From HGM11525 sp036307445 (lineage in GTDB: Bacteria; Bacillota; Clostridia; UBA1381): 48,837 nucleotides of DNA. Positions 26,143 to 34,880 of the stretch are shown one piece after another. The number at the start of each line of letters is the position of its first letter. Within the stretch, counting starts at the first letter, position 1. The DNA lies in contig JAXJXP010000041.1 of the NCBI GenBank assembly GCA_036307445.1, forward strand, positions 1 to 48,837. The letters run 5' to 3'. Under the pieces are notes generated by a model. It was not told where the DNA came from. It searched no databases and saw nothing but the letters and a program-made list of their open reading frames with translations. Made by a program: the position numbers and the translations under genes.

Positions 26143-26788
26143 ATTTACAGAAGACGTGTTTTCCGATTTTTTTGATAACTGGACGTGAACGAATCCATTG
26201 ATTTGTTGCAGTTACAGGATTGTAGTAATAGATTGCGCCCCCTGAAGGGTCCCAACCATTAAGAGCATCTCTGGCGGCCTTTACGCAGGAATTTGTCGGC
26301 GACATATTTATCTGTCCGTCATCAACGGCGGTAAAGGCACCGTTTTGATAGATTACACCAGCTATTGAATTCGGGAAGGATGAGTGCTTGACTCTGTTTA
26401 AAACAACAGCACCTACGGCAACCTGCCCCTCATAAGTTTCACCTCTTGCTTCTCCGCTTATTAGCATTGCAAGAAGCCTGACATTATTGTTTGACGATGT
26501 TTGTGTAGTTTGTGATGAAATGCCTATTTTTGCCAGTGTAGCCGAGCCTGCTATTCCGTCAGGAGTAAGACCGTTGTTTCGCTGAAAACGCTTTACGGCT
26601 GCTTCTGTTTTTGCACCGTATATGCCGTCTGCTGTACCCGAGAGATAGCCCCACTGAATAAGCCGTTGTTGAATTTGACGTACCTCGGAGCCTGTTGAAC
26701 CTCGTTTAGACAGTGCATATACCTGCGGCTGCAAAAGCAGAATAAAACTCATAAGTAATGCAGTAAATTTTAATTTTCTTCCTTTCAA
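26141..26788 (-). CDS. sleB: Spore cortex-lytic enzyme SleB-like cell wall hydrolase
   Basis: 215 residues. A signal peptide (residues 1-25) precedes a peptidoglycan-binding domain (GSTGSEVRQIQQRL...GIYGAKTEAAVKRFQ) and a Hydrolase_2 (SleB/CwlJ) domain (LISGEARGETYEGQVAVGAVVLNR as consecutive blocks; NPSTatn-like NPVTATNQWI). SleB is a lytic transglycosylase acting on the muramic-lactam cortex during germination. The start is TTG at 26788 with GGAGG 7 bases upstream. A 7-bp inverted repeat TTTTCCG/CGGAAAA (26828-26847) lies in the upstream region. It is next to a SpoVM-like gene, supporting a sporulation role. Confidence 0.9.
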   Translation of the reverse strand: MKGRKLKFTALLMSFILLLQPQVYALSKRGSTGSEVRQIQQRLIQWGYLSGTADGIYGAKTEAAVKRFQRNNGLTPDGIAGSATLAKIGISSQTTQTSSNNNVRLLAMLISGEARGETYEGQVAVGAVVLNRVKHSSFPNSIAGVIYQNGAFTAVDDGQINMSPTNSCVKAARDALNGWDPSGGAIYYYNPVTATNQWIRSRPVIKKIGKHVFCK

Positions 26789-26864
26789 GTGTTTTCCTCC
26801 TCTCGTTTATCCACCTTTAGCCATATCTTTTCCGCAAAAACGGAAAAATATACATAATAAGCAC

Positions 26865-26897
26865 AAAAAAGGCTGTGCCATATAAAAGACACAGCCT
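26865..26897 (-). terminator. Terminator after spoVM-like gene
   Basis: On the minus strand AGGCTGTG pairs with CACAGCCT, followed by six T residues (plus-strand A-run 26865-26870). Confidence 0.88.
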
Positions 26898-26902
26898 ATA
26901 AA

Positions 26903-26971
26903 TTACATCCTGAGAATTGATTTTACAATTCCGGATAACATCTTCGGCATTTTCCAGACAACAATTTTCAT
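26903..26971 (-). CDS. spoVM: SpoVM-like 22-residue sporulation peptide
   Basis: A very short ORF, MKIVVWKMPKML then SGIVKSILRM, with a perfect AGGAGG 9 bases before its ATG and a strong terminator after its stop. It lines up with B. subtilis SpoVM (26 residues): same MK start, K-x-P-K spacing, L-x-G-I-V core and amphipathic helix. SpoVM senses the convex forespore membrane and recruits SpoIVA to start coat assembly. Neighbours sleB and a small membrane protein fit a sporulation locus. It lacks the basic tail of the Bacillus peptide. Assignment rests on motif resemblance. Confidence 0.8.
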   Translation of the reverse strand: MKIVVWKMPKMLSGIVKSILRM

Positions 26972-26985
26972 TCTTTTCTTACCTC

Positions 26986-27147
26986 CTACCACTTGAATAA
27001 ACAACAATAACCGAGAATAATAAGCATAACGGTTTCTATAACCGCCACTATGTAAATCGGGAGCAAGAGTCCTGCCAGCGTTCCTATGCAGAATGCGAGT
27101 GCAGTAAGTCCTGCTGGTTTGCAACCAATTTTGCAGCAAAGCCTCAT
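26986..27147 (-). CDS. Small two-helix membrane protein upstream of spoVM
   Basis: 53 residues starting MRLCCKIGCKP at 27147, preceded by a GAGGTGAG ribosome site (the frame itself opens at 27183). Two hydrophobic segments (about residues 13-29 and 30-50) with a short turn and a Cys-rich N-terminus predict a membrane hairpin. It ends 14 bases before the SpoVM-like gene, so both are probably one transcript and made during sporulation. I do not recognise a named family. Confidence 0.7.
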   Translation of the reverse strand: MRLCCKIGCKPAGLTALAFCIGTLAGLLLPIYIVAVIETVMLIILGYCCLFKW

Positions 27148-27261
27148 TTTTCTCACCTCAGTATAGAATATGCAAAAGAGCATTTATTGTGCAGAGAAAC
27201 AAAAAAGTTTTTCGTTCACAAAATATTCATAAAATAACAAAAAGTTCTTTACAAGTTATTC

Positions 27262-27285
27262 ATACTAGTGTCAAATTAGTATAGT
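27262..27285 (+). promoter_or_regulatory. Possible operator/-10 region of htrA
   Basis: ATACTA (27262-27267) and TAGTAT (27277-27282) form a 6-bp inverted repeat around a 9-base spacer, overlapping a TATAGT (27280-27285) that could be a -10 box. A clear -35 is not visible. A regulator site is possible but weakly supported. Confidence 0.3.
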
Positions 27286-27336
27286 ATCATATGAAAAGAA
27301 ATTGGGGAAAATATCGTTTGAAAGGACGTATTAATT

Positions 27337-28554
27337 ATGAAAAAATATCCTTATACAGAAACAACCGATTTAATAATATACGAAGCAAAAAAGAAAAAAC
27401 ATAGAAAGAAAAGAATGTGGGTGCCGTGCCTTTGTTCTGCACTGGCAGCGAGCGTGCTGACTGTTGGTGCTTGCGGAATTGGGTTTAAATCATATATTGA
27501 GCCTCTTACTGAAAATAATAAATACTATGCAGGATATACGGCAGCTCCCGGATATAATGTATCAACCCTTGCAAATGGGTCTGATGCAAATGGCAAACAG
27601 GCACTTTCTGTTCCTGAGATTGCAAAAAAGGTAGGACCGTCCTGTGTTGGAGTTATAAATAAAGCAAAAGTTCAGGCGCAAAGATTTTATGACCCATTTT
27701 CAGGAAGATATTATTACACATCTGACCCTAACTCTGATGAGCTTGTAGAACAGGGAAGTGGCTCGGGTATAATTCTTTCAACCGACGGATATATTGTAAC
27801 AAATCAGCACGTTATTGCGGGTGCAACGGAAATTACAGTAGTTCTTAATACAGGTGATGAGCATACTGCGAGATTGGTTGGTGAGGATGAAAAATCCGAC
27901 CTTGCGGTGCTTAAAATAAATGCACCGAATCTTGTTGCCGCAGAGCTTGGCGATTCTGAGAGCTTGCAGGCAGGGGAACTTGCGGTTGCTATCGGAAACC
28001 CGCTTGGTCAGGAATTTGCAGGTACTGTTACTGTTGGTGTTATAAGTGCTGTAAACAGGACAATGACCGTTGATAATAAAAGATATAACCTTATCCAGAC
28101 AGATGCCGCAATTAATCCGGGTAACTCGGGCGGTGCGCTTGTTAATCAGTACGGCGAGGTTATAGGTATTAACTCGGTTAAGATTTCGACTACAGGCGTT
28201 GAGGGAATAGGCTTTGCTATTTCAAGTAACGAGGCTAAACCGATTATTGATGATTTGAAAACAAACGGATATGTTTCCGGGAGACCACTTGTGGGAATTA
28301 CTGCAAGTGAGACAAATTTTGGACTATCTGTACAGAGTGTCAGCGAGGGCAGCGGTGCTTATAAAGCTGGTATGCAGGTTGGTGATTTGATTGTAAAAGC
28401 TGAGGGCAAGGTTGTTAAGACTGTTAGCGCATTAAACGAAATCAGAGACACCAAAAAAGCAGGCGATAGCTTGCAGCTTACAGTTATAAGAAACGGCGAA
28501 GTTATTAGTGTAAATGTAATTCTCGGCGAGGATTTGCCGCAGAAGAACAATTGA
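27337..28554 (+). CDS. htrA: Membrane-anchored S1C serine protease HtrA
   Basis: 405 residues. A short basic cytoplasmic N-terminus (KKKKHRKKR) precedes one membrane helix (about 29-50), then a trypsin-like domain with the triad H158 (TNQHVI), D188 (KSDLAV) and S264 (GNSGGA), and a C-terminal PDZ domain (GLSVQSVSEGSGAYKAGMQVGDLI). It acts outside the membrane as a quality-control protease for misfolded exported proteins. AAAGGA precedes the ATG. It is monocistronic with a strong terminator. Confidence 0.95.
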   Translation: MKKYPYTETTDLIIYEAKKKKHRKKRMWVPCLCSALAASVLTVGACGIGFKSYIEPLTENNKYYAGYTAAPGYNVSTLANGSDANGKQALSVPEIAKKVGPSCVGVINKAKVQAQRFYDPFSGRYYYTSDPNSDELVEQGSGSGIILSTDGYIVTNQHVIAGATEITVVLNTGDEHTARLVGEDEKSDLAVLKINAPNLVAAELGDSESLQAGELAVAIGNPLGQEFAGTVTVGVISAVNRTMTVDNKRYNLIQTDAAINPGNSGGALVNQYGEVIGINSVKISTTGVEGIGFAISSNEAKPIIDDLKTNGYVSGRPLVGITASETNFGLSVQSVSEGSGAYKAGMQVGDLIVKAEGKVVKTVSALNEIRDTKKAGDSLQLTVIRNGEVISVNVILGEDLPQKNN

Positions 28555-28556
28555 TA

Positions 28557-28590
28557 AAAGAAAGCTGTTGCAAAGCAACAGCTTTCTTTT
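28557..28590. terminator. Bidirectional terminator htrA/methyltransferase
   Basis: 15-bp perfect stem (28557-28571 with 28575-28589) with an AAA loop between convergent genes. Confidence 0.92.
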
Positions 28591-29707
28591 ATCTTTTTGA
28601 AAAATACTGATAAACTCTGCATTGAATCATACCATTGTAGAGTTTTCTTGTTTTATCTGCTTTTCTGCCAAAATCCTTTTCGAAATCGTCGGATGCGGCG
28701 AGTATGTATGCCGACCAGTTATCAAGGTTAGAATACATATCTCCAAACTCTTTGTATAGCAGAGAACACTCCTCCTTGTCGGAAAGTCTTTCGCCGTAGG
28801 GAGGATTGGAAATTATAGTACCGCCTGAGATATCAGTTGTAAATGTGCGTGCATCCCCGACTTTTGCTTTTATAAATTCACCCACACCTGCTTTTTCGGC
28901 ATTTGCTTTTGTAAGCTCTACATATTCGTTGTTAATGTCTATTGCTGTAATATCAAGAGGAACATCACGGACCTGTTCTTTTGCCTCAAGCTTGATTTTT
29001 TCGGCAATACCTTCGGGTGCAAAATCAAAGCTTTCGAAGGCAAAGCTGCGGCTAAGACCGGGGGCAATGTTTCTTTTAATCATTGCTGCTTCGATGGGGA
29101 TAGTACCTGAACCGCAGAACAGGTCAACGAGCGGATTTTCATATCTCCAACGGCTAAGATATACTATGGCAGCGGCAAGTGTTTCCCTTAAGGGTGCGGC
29201 ATTTGAAATCTGGCGGTATCCACGCTTGTGTAAGCTTTCGCCGCTTGTGTCGATAGAAACGGTTACTCTGTCCTTCAAAAGAGAAAATCTTATCTGATAT
29301 TCCGTCCCGGTTTCAGGGAGATAGGATATGCCGTATTTTTCGCCTACGGAATCTGCTATTGCTTTCTTTATAATGGCGCGGCATCGTGGTGAGCTTGATA
29401 GCTTTGATTTTAAGCAATGTCCTGATATTGAGAGTTTTGCGTCCTTAGGGAGTAGGTCTCCCCAAGGTGCATTTTTTACACCATCATAGAGTGCGTCAAA
29501 GTTATCGGCTTTGAATTCTGCGGCTTTGATTAGAACTCTCTCGCCTGTCCGTACCCATATATTAGCCTTTGCTATTTCCTCGTATCCGCCACCAAAACAA
29601 ACTCTTCCGTCTTCAACAGCGGTAACTTCAATACCGATTGCTTTGAGTTCTCTTGACAAAAAAGCCTCCACACCAAATAAACACGGTATCATTATCTCGA
29701 ATTGCAT
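28589..29707 (-). CDS. THUMP-domain class I SAM-dependent RNA methyltransferase (YpsC/RlmL type)
   Basis: 372 residues. The N-terminal ferredoxin-like/THUMP part (LFGVEAFLSRELKAIG, VRTGERVLIKAAEF) is followed by a Rossmann methyltransferase with DLFCGSGTIPIEAA (SAM motif I) and IISNPPYGERL (motif IV, the NPPY N6/N2-amine signature). The family methylates guanine N2 in 23S rRNA, as RlmL does at G2445. Its start overlaps the rnr stop by 16 bases, so it is translated in the same leftward operon. Confidence 0.9.
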   Translation of the reverse strand: MQFEIMIPCLFGVEAFLSRELKAIGIEVTAVEDGRVCFGGGYEEIAKANIWVRTGERVLIKAAEFKADNFDALYDGVKNAPWGDLLPKDAKLSISGHCLKSKLSSSPRCRAIIKKAIADSVGEKYGISYLPETGTEYQIRFSLLKDRVTVSIDTSGESLHKRGYRQISNAAPLRETLAAAIVYLSRWRYENPLVDLFCGSGTIPIEAAMIKRNIAPGLSRSFAFESFDFAPEGIAEKIKLEAKEQVRDVPLDITAIDINNEYVELTKANAEKAGVGEFIKAKVGDARTFTTDISGGTIISNPPYGERLSDKEECSLLYKEFGDMYSNLDNWSAYILAASDDFEKDFGRKADKTRKLYNGMIQCRVYQYFSKR

Positions 29708-31674
29708 CTTTTTCCTCTCCCTTTACCGTAAAAATCCCTTTTCAGCATAAAATCAATCCTGAGCAGGTTTGTGTCTGCACCGCTGACTACAATATCAACA
29801 CGGTCTCCGATTTTAAAGTTCTTTCCTGTACGTCGTCCTTTTGTTACAGCCCTTTTTTCGTCGTATATATAATAATCGCCACCGATGCTTTCAAGTCTTA
29901 TCATACCCTCAATGGTATTTTCAAGCTCAACATATATTCCGTACTCGGACAGGGAAGATATTATTCCTGAAAATTCCTCACCGATATGCTCGGAAATATA
30001 CATAACCTTTAAAAGAGTATCAACATCCCTTTCACATTCTTCTGCTGCACGTTCTGTTTCTGTTGACTGTATGCTTGCATCTTTTAATGTACCCGACATT
30101 TTTGAGGTATATTTATTTGCAAGCTCCATACTGAGCATTCTGTGTACCATTAGGTCGGGATAACGTCTTATAGGTGATGTGAAATGGCAGTAGAAGTCTG
30201 CCGCTAACCCAAAATGTCCGTCGTTTTCCGTTCTGTATTCTGCTTTCATCATAGCACGTAGCATATTCTTGGAAACTACGTCGGCATACGGCTCGTCCTT
30301 GATTTTTTCAAGAAGTGCCTGCAACTCTTTTGGAGTTGATGCTTCGGGTAGTGTTAAGCCGAAATTGTGCAGAAACTTCGCAAAATAATCCAGCTTTTCG
30401 CTGTCGGGGGCAGCGTGAGTGCGGAATATAAGCGGCAGGGAATGAGTAACCGAATGCTCTGCAACAGTTTCATTTGCAAGGAGCATAAACTCCTCAATAA
30501 TTCTGTGAGACTTAAGTCTTTCTCTTGCCACTACTTCACCGACGGAATAATTCTTTTCAAGCGATACCTTAGCTTCCGGCAGGTCAAAATCAATACTGCC
30601 TCTGTTTCTTCGTTTGGCGGTAAGAATATCTGCAAGGTCATTCATATGAGTAAGCTGTGTTAAAATATCGTTGTATTTTTTCTTTAGAGAAGTATCGCCC
30701 TTTAGTATTTTATCAACTTCGGAGTAGGTCATACGATGCATAGAACGTATAACGGACTTTGAGATTTTGTAATTTTTGACTGTTCCGTCGGGATTTACTG
30801 TCATTATGCAGGAAAGAGTAAGCCTGTCCTCGTTTGGGACAAGTGAGCATACGCCGTTAGAAAGTCTCTCGGGTAACATCGGGATTACTCTGTCTGCAAG
30901 GTAAACGCTTGTACCTCGAATAAAAGCTTCACGGTCTATTGCGGAGTTTTGTTTAACATAATGTGATACATCTGCAATATGAACTCCGAGCCGATAAGAG
31001 CCGCCTGTAAGCTTTCTTATACTGATAGCATCGTCAAAGTCCTTGGCATCGTCGCCGTCGATGGTAATTATTTTCTCGTTTCTGAGGTCGAGCCTTTTAT
31101 CTGTCTCTGATTGTGAAATTTCTTCTGATATTTTATCCGCTTCGGAAATTGTTTCATCATCAAATTCGGGCTTGATGCGATGTGTGTATATAATCGAATC
31201 AATTCTGCTTTTTATCGAATCGGAATTACCGAGGTTTTTTATAATCTCTGCATCGGGCTGACCTAAATAGTCATAGCCAATAATTTCGAGTAGTACTCTG
31301 TCGCCCTTTTCTGCTTTGCTTTCGTTTAGCTTAGGAATATGAATGACAGGGTAAAACCTTGGGTCATCAGCTTTGGCGGCAAGCATACCTCCAAAATCGG
31401 CAAAAACAACTGCTGTAATGGTATCGGTGGCACGCTCTAGAACCCTCATAATACGACCCTCAGGGTTTCTGCCGTGATGCCTTTTGCCGGTTGGTCTTAC
31501 CATCACTCTATCTCCGTGGTTTGCACCGCCCATCATTGTATGGCTTACATATATGTCCTTTTCGCTACCTTCAACCGAAACAAAGCCAAAGCCTCCGCCT
31601 GCTGCGCAGGAGATAACACCCTCTAAAAGAGGCTGCTTTTTCGGTATTCTTTTAGATTTATATTTTCTTGACAT
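29692..31674 (-). CDS. rnr: Ribonuclease R
   Basis: 660 residues, somewhat shorter than many RNase R proteins because the N-terminal HTH region is missing. Two cold-shock/OB domains (GVISCAAGGGFGFVSVEG...), then the RNB catalytic domain with the metal-binding aspartates in IDGDDAKDFDDAIS and the HIADVSHYV and CHFTSPIRRYPDLMVHR motifs, and a C-terminal S1 domain (GEEFSGIISSLSEYGIYVEL). It is a 3'-5' hydrolytic exonuclease that unwinds structured RNA. AAAGGTG precedes the ATG. It is divergent from secD. Confidence 0.96.
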   Translation of the reverse strand: MSRKYKSKRIPKKQPLLEGVISCAAGGGFGFVSVEGSEKDIYVSHTMMGGANHGDRVMVRPTGKRHHGRNPEGRIMRVLERATDTITAVVFADFGGMLAAKADDPRFYPVIHIPKLNESKAEKGDRVLLEIIGYDYLGQPDAEIIKNLGNSDSIKSRIDSIIYTHRIKPEFDDETISEADKISEEISQSETDKRLDLRNEKIITIDGDDAKDFDDAISIRKLTGGSYRLGVHIADVSHYVKQNSAIDREAFIRGTSVYLADRVIPMLPERLSNGVCSLVPNEDRLTLSCIMTVNPDGTVKNYKISKSVIRSMHRMTYSEVDKILKGDTSLKKKYNDILTQLTHMNDLADILTAKRRNRGSIDFDLPEAKVSLEKNYSVGEVVARERLKSHRIIEEFMLLANETVAEHSVTHSLPLIFRTHAAPDSEKLDYFAKFLHNFGLTLPEASTPKELQALLEKIKDEPYADVVSKNMLRAMMKAEYRTENDGHFGLAADFYCHFTSPIRRYPDLMVHRMLSMELANKYTSKMSGTLKDASIQSTETERAAEECERDVDTLLKVMYISEHIGEEFSGIISSLSEYGIYVELENTIEGMIRLESIGGDYYIYDEKRAVTKGRRTGKNFKIGDRVDIVVSGADTNLLRIDFMLKRDFYGKGRGKRCNSR

Positions 31675-31712
31675 TTTTCACCTTTCCTGAAAATGAAATA
31701 AGTTATATTTAT

Positions 31713-31741
31713 ATTTTATCTCATTTTTCACTAATCATCAA
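31713..31741 (-). promoter_or_regulatory. Predicted promoter of rnr operon
   Basis: Minus strand: TTGATG (31741-31736), 17-base spacer, TAAAAT (31718-31713). Confidence 0.6.
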
Positions 31742-31791
31742 GCTTTATGATAAAAAAATAATATTTATTGGAATATAGTGATGAAAAATGC

Positions 31792-31820
31792 TTGACGAAA
31801 CTGAAAAATAAAGATATAAT
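31792..31820 (+). promoter_or_regulatory. Predicted promoter of secDF
   Basis: TTGACG (31792-31797), 17-base spacer, perfect TATAAT (31815-31820). Confidence 0.8.
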
Positions 31821-31862
31821 ATATTAGTATGTTTTTATATTTTACAGAAAGGAATGTTAATC

Positions 31863-33134
31863 ATGAAAAAGAAAAGTATTGCGGTACTTGCCCTCATGAT
31901 AGTAATTGCTGTTGCAATGAATTATATTGCATTCTTCGGAATTACAATCGGCAATATGAGCTGGGGCGGAGTACTCGATGAGGAAGAGGGAATCAGAAGA
32001 GGTATTGACCTTGCAGGAGGCTCGGTAATATCCTTCCAGGCAAATGCAGAAAATCCTACAGAGGCGGAGATGGATATTGTTGAGTCGATATTCACAGCAC
32101 GTCTTAATAACTCAGGATATACAGAAGCTCGTATCTCAAGAGACGAAGCAGGCAAGATTACTGTAGAAATTCCGTCAGAGACTGATACTGACAAGGCAGC
32201 ATCACTTCTCGGCTCAACTGCAAAGCTTACATTTGTAGATGCTGATGATAATGTTGTTCTTGACGGTGCTACAGACATAAAGAATGCTGAGTACAAATTT
32301 GGTCAGCTTTCACAGACAAGCTCTCAGGAAGCATACATTGAGCTTACACTTACAAGTGATGCAGTTTCAAAGTTTGCTGATGCAACAAGAGCTGCTGCTC
32401 AGAGAACTGCTGATAACAAAAACTACATCGCAATCAAGATGGATGATACAATTATTTCATCGCCGTCTGTAAAGGAAGAAATTAATTCTGAAACGTGCGT
32501 GATTTCAGGCTCATTTACTCCTGAAAGTGCAAAAGAGCTTGCAAACCAGATTAAGTCAGGTGCACTTCCTTTTGACCTTTCAGTAATTTCAAAGGATACA
32601 ATCGGTCCTGAGCTTGGTGCAAAAGCACTTCCGTCAAGCTTGTTTGCTGCAGGTATTGGTATTCTGGTAGTAATGCTCTTTATGATTATTATCTACCGTT
32701 TCCCGGGTCTTATCGCAGACCTCGCACTTGCAATTTATGTGGGCATCATTTCATTGGTGCTTGGTCTTATGAGAGTAAACTTAAGCCTTTCAGGTATTGC
32801 AGGTATCGTTCTTTCAATTGGTATGGCGGTTGACGCAAACGTAATTATATTCGAGAGAATGAAAGAGGAGCTTAAGATTGGTAAGACAATCAAGGCATCT
32901 GTTGATTCAGGCTTTAAGAAAGCTTTCTCTGCAATCCTTGACTCAAATATTACAACAATCATCACTTGTGTTGTTCTTTATTTCTCAGGTATCGGAACAA
33001 TCAAAGGCTTTGCTGTAACACTTGGTCTTGGTGTTGTTGTAAGTATGTTCACAGCAATCGTTATTACTAAGTTCTTGCTTAAGCAGCTTGTTGGTCTTAA
33101 TGTTAAAAACCGCAAGCTCTTCTGCAAAGCGTAA
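31863..33134 (+). CDS. secD: Protein translocase subunit SecD
   Basis: About 423 residues. RND-superfamily membrane protein that uses the proton or ion gradient to pull exported proteins through SecYEG. TM1 is at the N-terminus, then the large extracellular P1 region (RRGIDLAGGSVISFQA), then five C-terminal helices with ELGAKALPSS and SIGMAVDANVIIFERMKEEL. AGAAAGGA lies 9 bases before ATG 31863; the ATG at 31854 directly abuts that site. secF follows as a separate gene rather than the fused SecDF of Bacillus. Confidence 0.95.
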   Translation: MKKKSIAVLALMIVIAVAMNYIAFFGITIGNMSWGGVLDEEEGIRRGIDLAGGSVISFQANAENPTEAEMDIVESIFTARLNNSGYTEARISRDEAGKITVEIPSETDTDKAASLLGSTAKLTFVDADDNVVLDGATDIKNAEYKFGQLSQTSSQEAYIELTLTSDAVSKFADATRAAAQRTADNKNYIAIKMDDTIISSPSVKEEINSETCVISGSFTPESAKELANQIKSGALPFDLSVISKDTIGPELGAKALPSSLFAAGIGILVVMLFMIIIYRFPGLIADLALAIYVGIISLVLGLMRVNLSLSGIAGIVLSIGMAVDANVIIFERMKEELKIGKTIKASVDSGFKKAFSAILDSNITTIITCVVLYFSGIGTIKGFAVTLGLGVVVSMFTAIVITKFLLKQLVGLNVKNRKLFCKA

Positions 33135-33149
33135 AGGAGGTCGGCAATA

Positions 33150-34061
33150 ATGAAAAATATTAACGTAACAGCTAATAAAGGAAAGTTTCTTCTTTTGCCG
33201 CTTCTTGTAATTCTTGCAGGTGTAATAATGTTCTTTGTAAACAGTAATTCAAAGGATAGCGGTTTTAATTATGACATCGAGTTTATGGGCGGTGTCAGAA
33301 TGCAGGTTGAAATGGAAAAGGCTTTTGATAATGAGGAAGTATCAGATTTTCTTGAGGAAAAGCTTGGCATTTCTCCGGTTATTGTACAGGCTGGCAGCGG
33401 CACGACTGCTACTATCAAAACTCAGCCTATTGATGATGCACAGAAGGATTTGATTTTCACATCACTTAAAGAAAAGTATGCTCTTACTTCTGAAGCTCCT
33501 ATGTCAGTAAACTCTGCATCAGCTTCTTTTGGTAAAGAGGTACAGGGTAAGGCATTTATGTATACATTGATTGCTATTTTGCTTATCCTTGTTTACATCG
33601 CATTTCGTTTCGAGTGGCGTTCTGCTGTTATGGCAGTTCTCGCACTTGCTCTTAACATTTTGGTTATGATGGCAGTTTATGCAATCACATACACACCGCT
33701 TAACACAACATTTATTGCAGCTATGCTTACAATCGTTGGATATTCAATCAACAACACAATCGTTGTATTTGACCGTATCCGTGAGAATATGCGTGGCTTT
33801 AAGGCTAAGAAGGGCGGTGCTAAGGTATCAGATGTTGTAAACCGCAGCATTAACGAGAGTATGGGCAGAACACTCAATACTACAATCACAACACTTATTA
33901 CAGTTGTGCTTCTCTATGTACTCGGTGTTCCTGCAATCAAGGAATTTGCATTCCCGCTTATCGTCGGTGTTATTGCCGGCGCATACAGCTCAATATTTAT
34001 TGCAAGTCCGTTCTGGGCAGCTTGGAAGGAAGCTGACCAAGAGGGTGCAAGCCATAAATAA
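33150..34061 (+). CDS. secF: Protein translocase subunit SecF
   Basis: 303 residues. TM1, a short external domain (NYDIEFMGGVRMQVEM), then the SecF helices with FGKEVQGKAFMYTLIAI, GYSINNTIVVFDRIREN and RSINESMGRTLNTT. AAAGGAGG precedes the ATG. Partner of SecD in one operon. Confidence 0.96.
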   Translation: MKNINVTANKGKFLLLPLLVILAGVIMFFVNSNSKDSGFNYDIEFMGGVRMQVEMEKAFDNEEVSDFLEEKLGISPVIVQAGSGTTATIKTQPIDDAQKDLIFTSLKEKYALTSEAPMSVNSASASFGKEVQGKAFMYTLIAILLILVYIAFRFEWRSAVMAVLALALNILVMMAVYAITYTPLNTTFIAAMLTIVGYSINNTIVVFDRIRENMRGFKAKKGGAKVSDVVNRSINESMGRTLNTTITTLITVVLLYVLGVPAIKEFAFPLIVGVIAGAYSSIFIASPFWAAWKEADQEGASHK

Positions 34062-34071
34062 TTGATGTAAT

Positions 34072-34107
34072 ATTGCGCTCTCTGTAATGTCAGGGGGCGC
34101 AATTGTT
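34072..34107 (+). terminator. Terminator-like hairpin after secF
   Basis: ATTGCGC (34072-34078) pairs with GCGCAAT (34097-34103) followed by TGTTTTA. The loop is long, so strength is uncertain. Confidence 0.6.
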
Positions 34108-34130
34108 TTAGCATATTAAGGAGGGCAGCG

Positions 34131-34853
34131 ATGGGCGAAATAGTAAGACTTCAAAAATATATTGCTATGTGCGGAATAGCATCAAGACGTAAGGCTGAGG
34201 AAATGATTGCCGAAGGACGAGTAAAGGTTAATGGGCAAAAGGCTCTTGAACAGGGAATAAAGGTTGAAATAGGCGCTGATAAAGTATCCGTTGACGGCGA
34301 GGAGCTATCAATGGTTACTAAAAAGTATTATATTATGCTAAATAAGCCTGTTGGTTATGTTTCTACGGTTTCCGATCAGTTTGAAAGGCCGACTGTTATA
34401 GATTTGCTCTGCGAGGAGATAAAGGCCAGAATTTTTCCGGTTGGCAGACTTGACTACGATACGGAAGGACTGCTTTTGCTTACCAATGACGGTGACTTTA
34501 CCTACCGTGTTACTCACCCGAAATTTGAGCTTGGAAAAACGTATATAGCTACTGTTGGAGCAGGCTTGACTGTTGCAGGTATCAATGCTCTCAAACGCGG
34601 TGTAAGAATAGATGATTATAAAACATCTCCCGCAGATGTCGAAATACTGGATGCTGATCATACTGCGACATATGTAAAAATTACCATACACGAGGGTAGA
34701 AACAGACAGGTAAGAAAGATGTTTGAAGCTGTAGGTGTAAAGGTCAAGGAACTTAAACGTGTTTCTATCGGAACGGTAGAGCTTGGAAACTTGCCTCTTG
34801 GCAGATGGAGACATCTTACAGCACACGAGGTAAATTATTTAATGAACAGTTAA
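34131..34853 (+). CDS. RsuA/RluB-family rRNA pseudouridine synthase
   Basis: 240 residues. An N-terminal S4 domain (RLQKYIAMCGIASRRKAEEMI) and a catalytic domain with the conserved aspartate in GRLDYDTEGLLLLTNDG, plus HEGRNRQVRKMFEAVG. It makes a pseudouridine in rRNA, most likely 23S as RluB does; the exact site is not deducible. GGAGG precedes the ATG. Confidence 0.92.
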   Translation: MGEIVRLQKYIAMCGIASRRKAEEMIAEGRVKVNGQKALEQGIKVEIGADKVSVDGEELSMVTKKYYIMLNKPVGYVSTVSDQFERPTVIDLLCEEIKARIFPVGRLDYDTEGLLLLTNDGDFTYRVTHPKFELGKTYIATVGAGLTVAGINALKRGVRIDDYKTSPADVEILDADHTATYVKITIHEGRNRQVRKMFEAVGVKVKELKRVSIGTVELGNLPLGRWRHLTAHEVNYLMNS

Positions 34854-34880
34854 GGGGCAGACGGGAAAGGACGATTTGAA

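Noticed and set aside
34338..34826. 162-residue minus-strand ORF
   Set aside because: Antisense to the RluB-type synthase, no ribosome site or recognisable domain.
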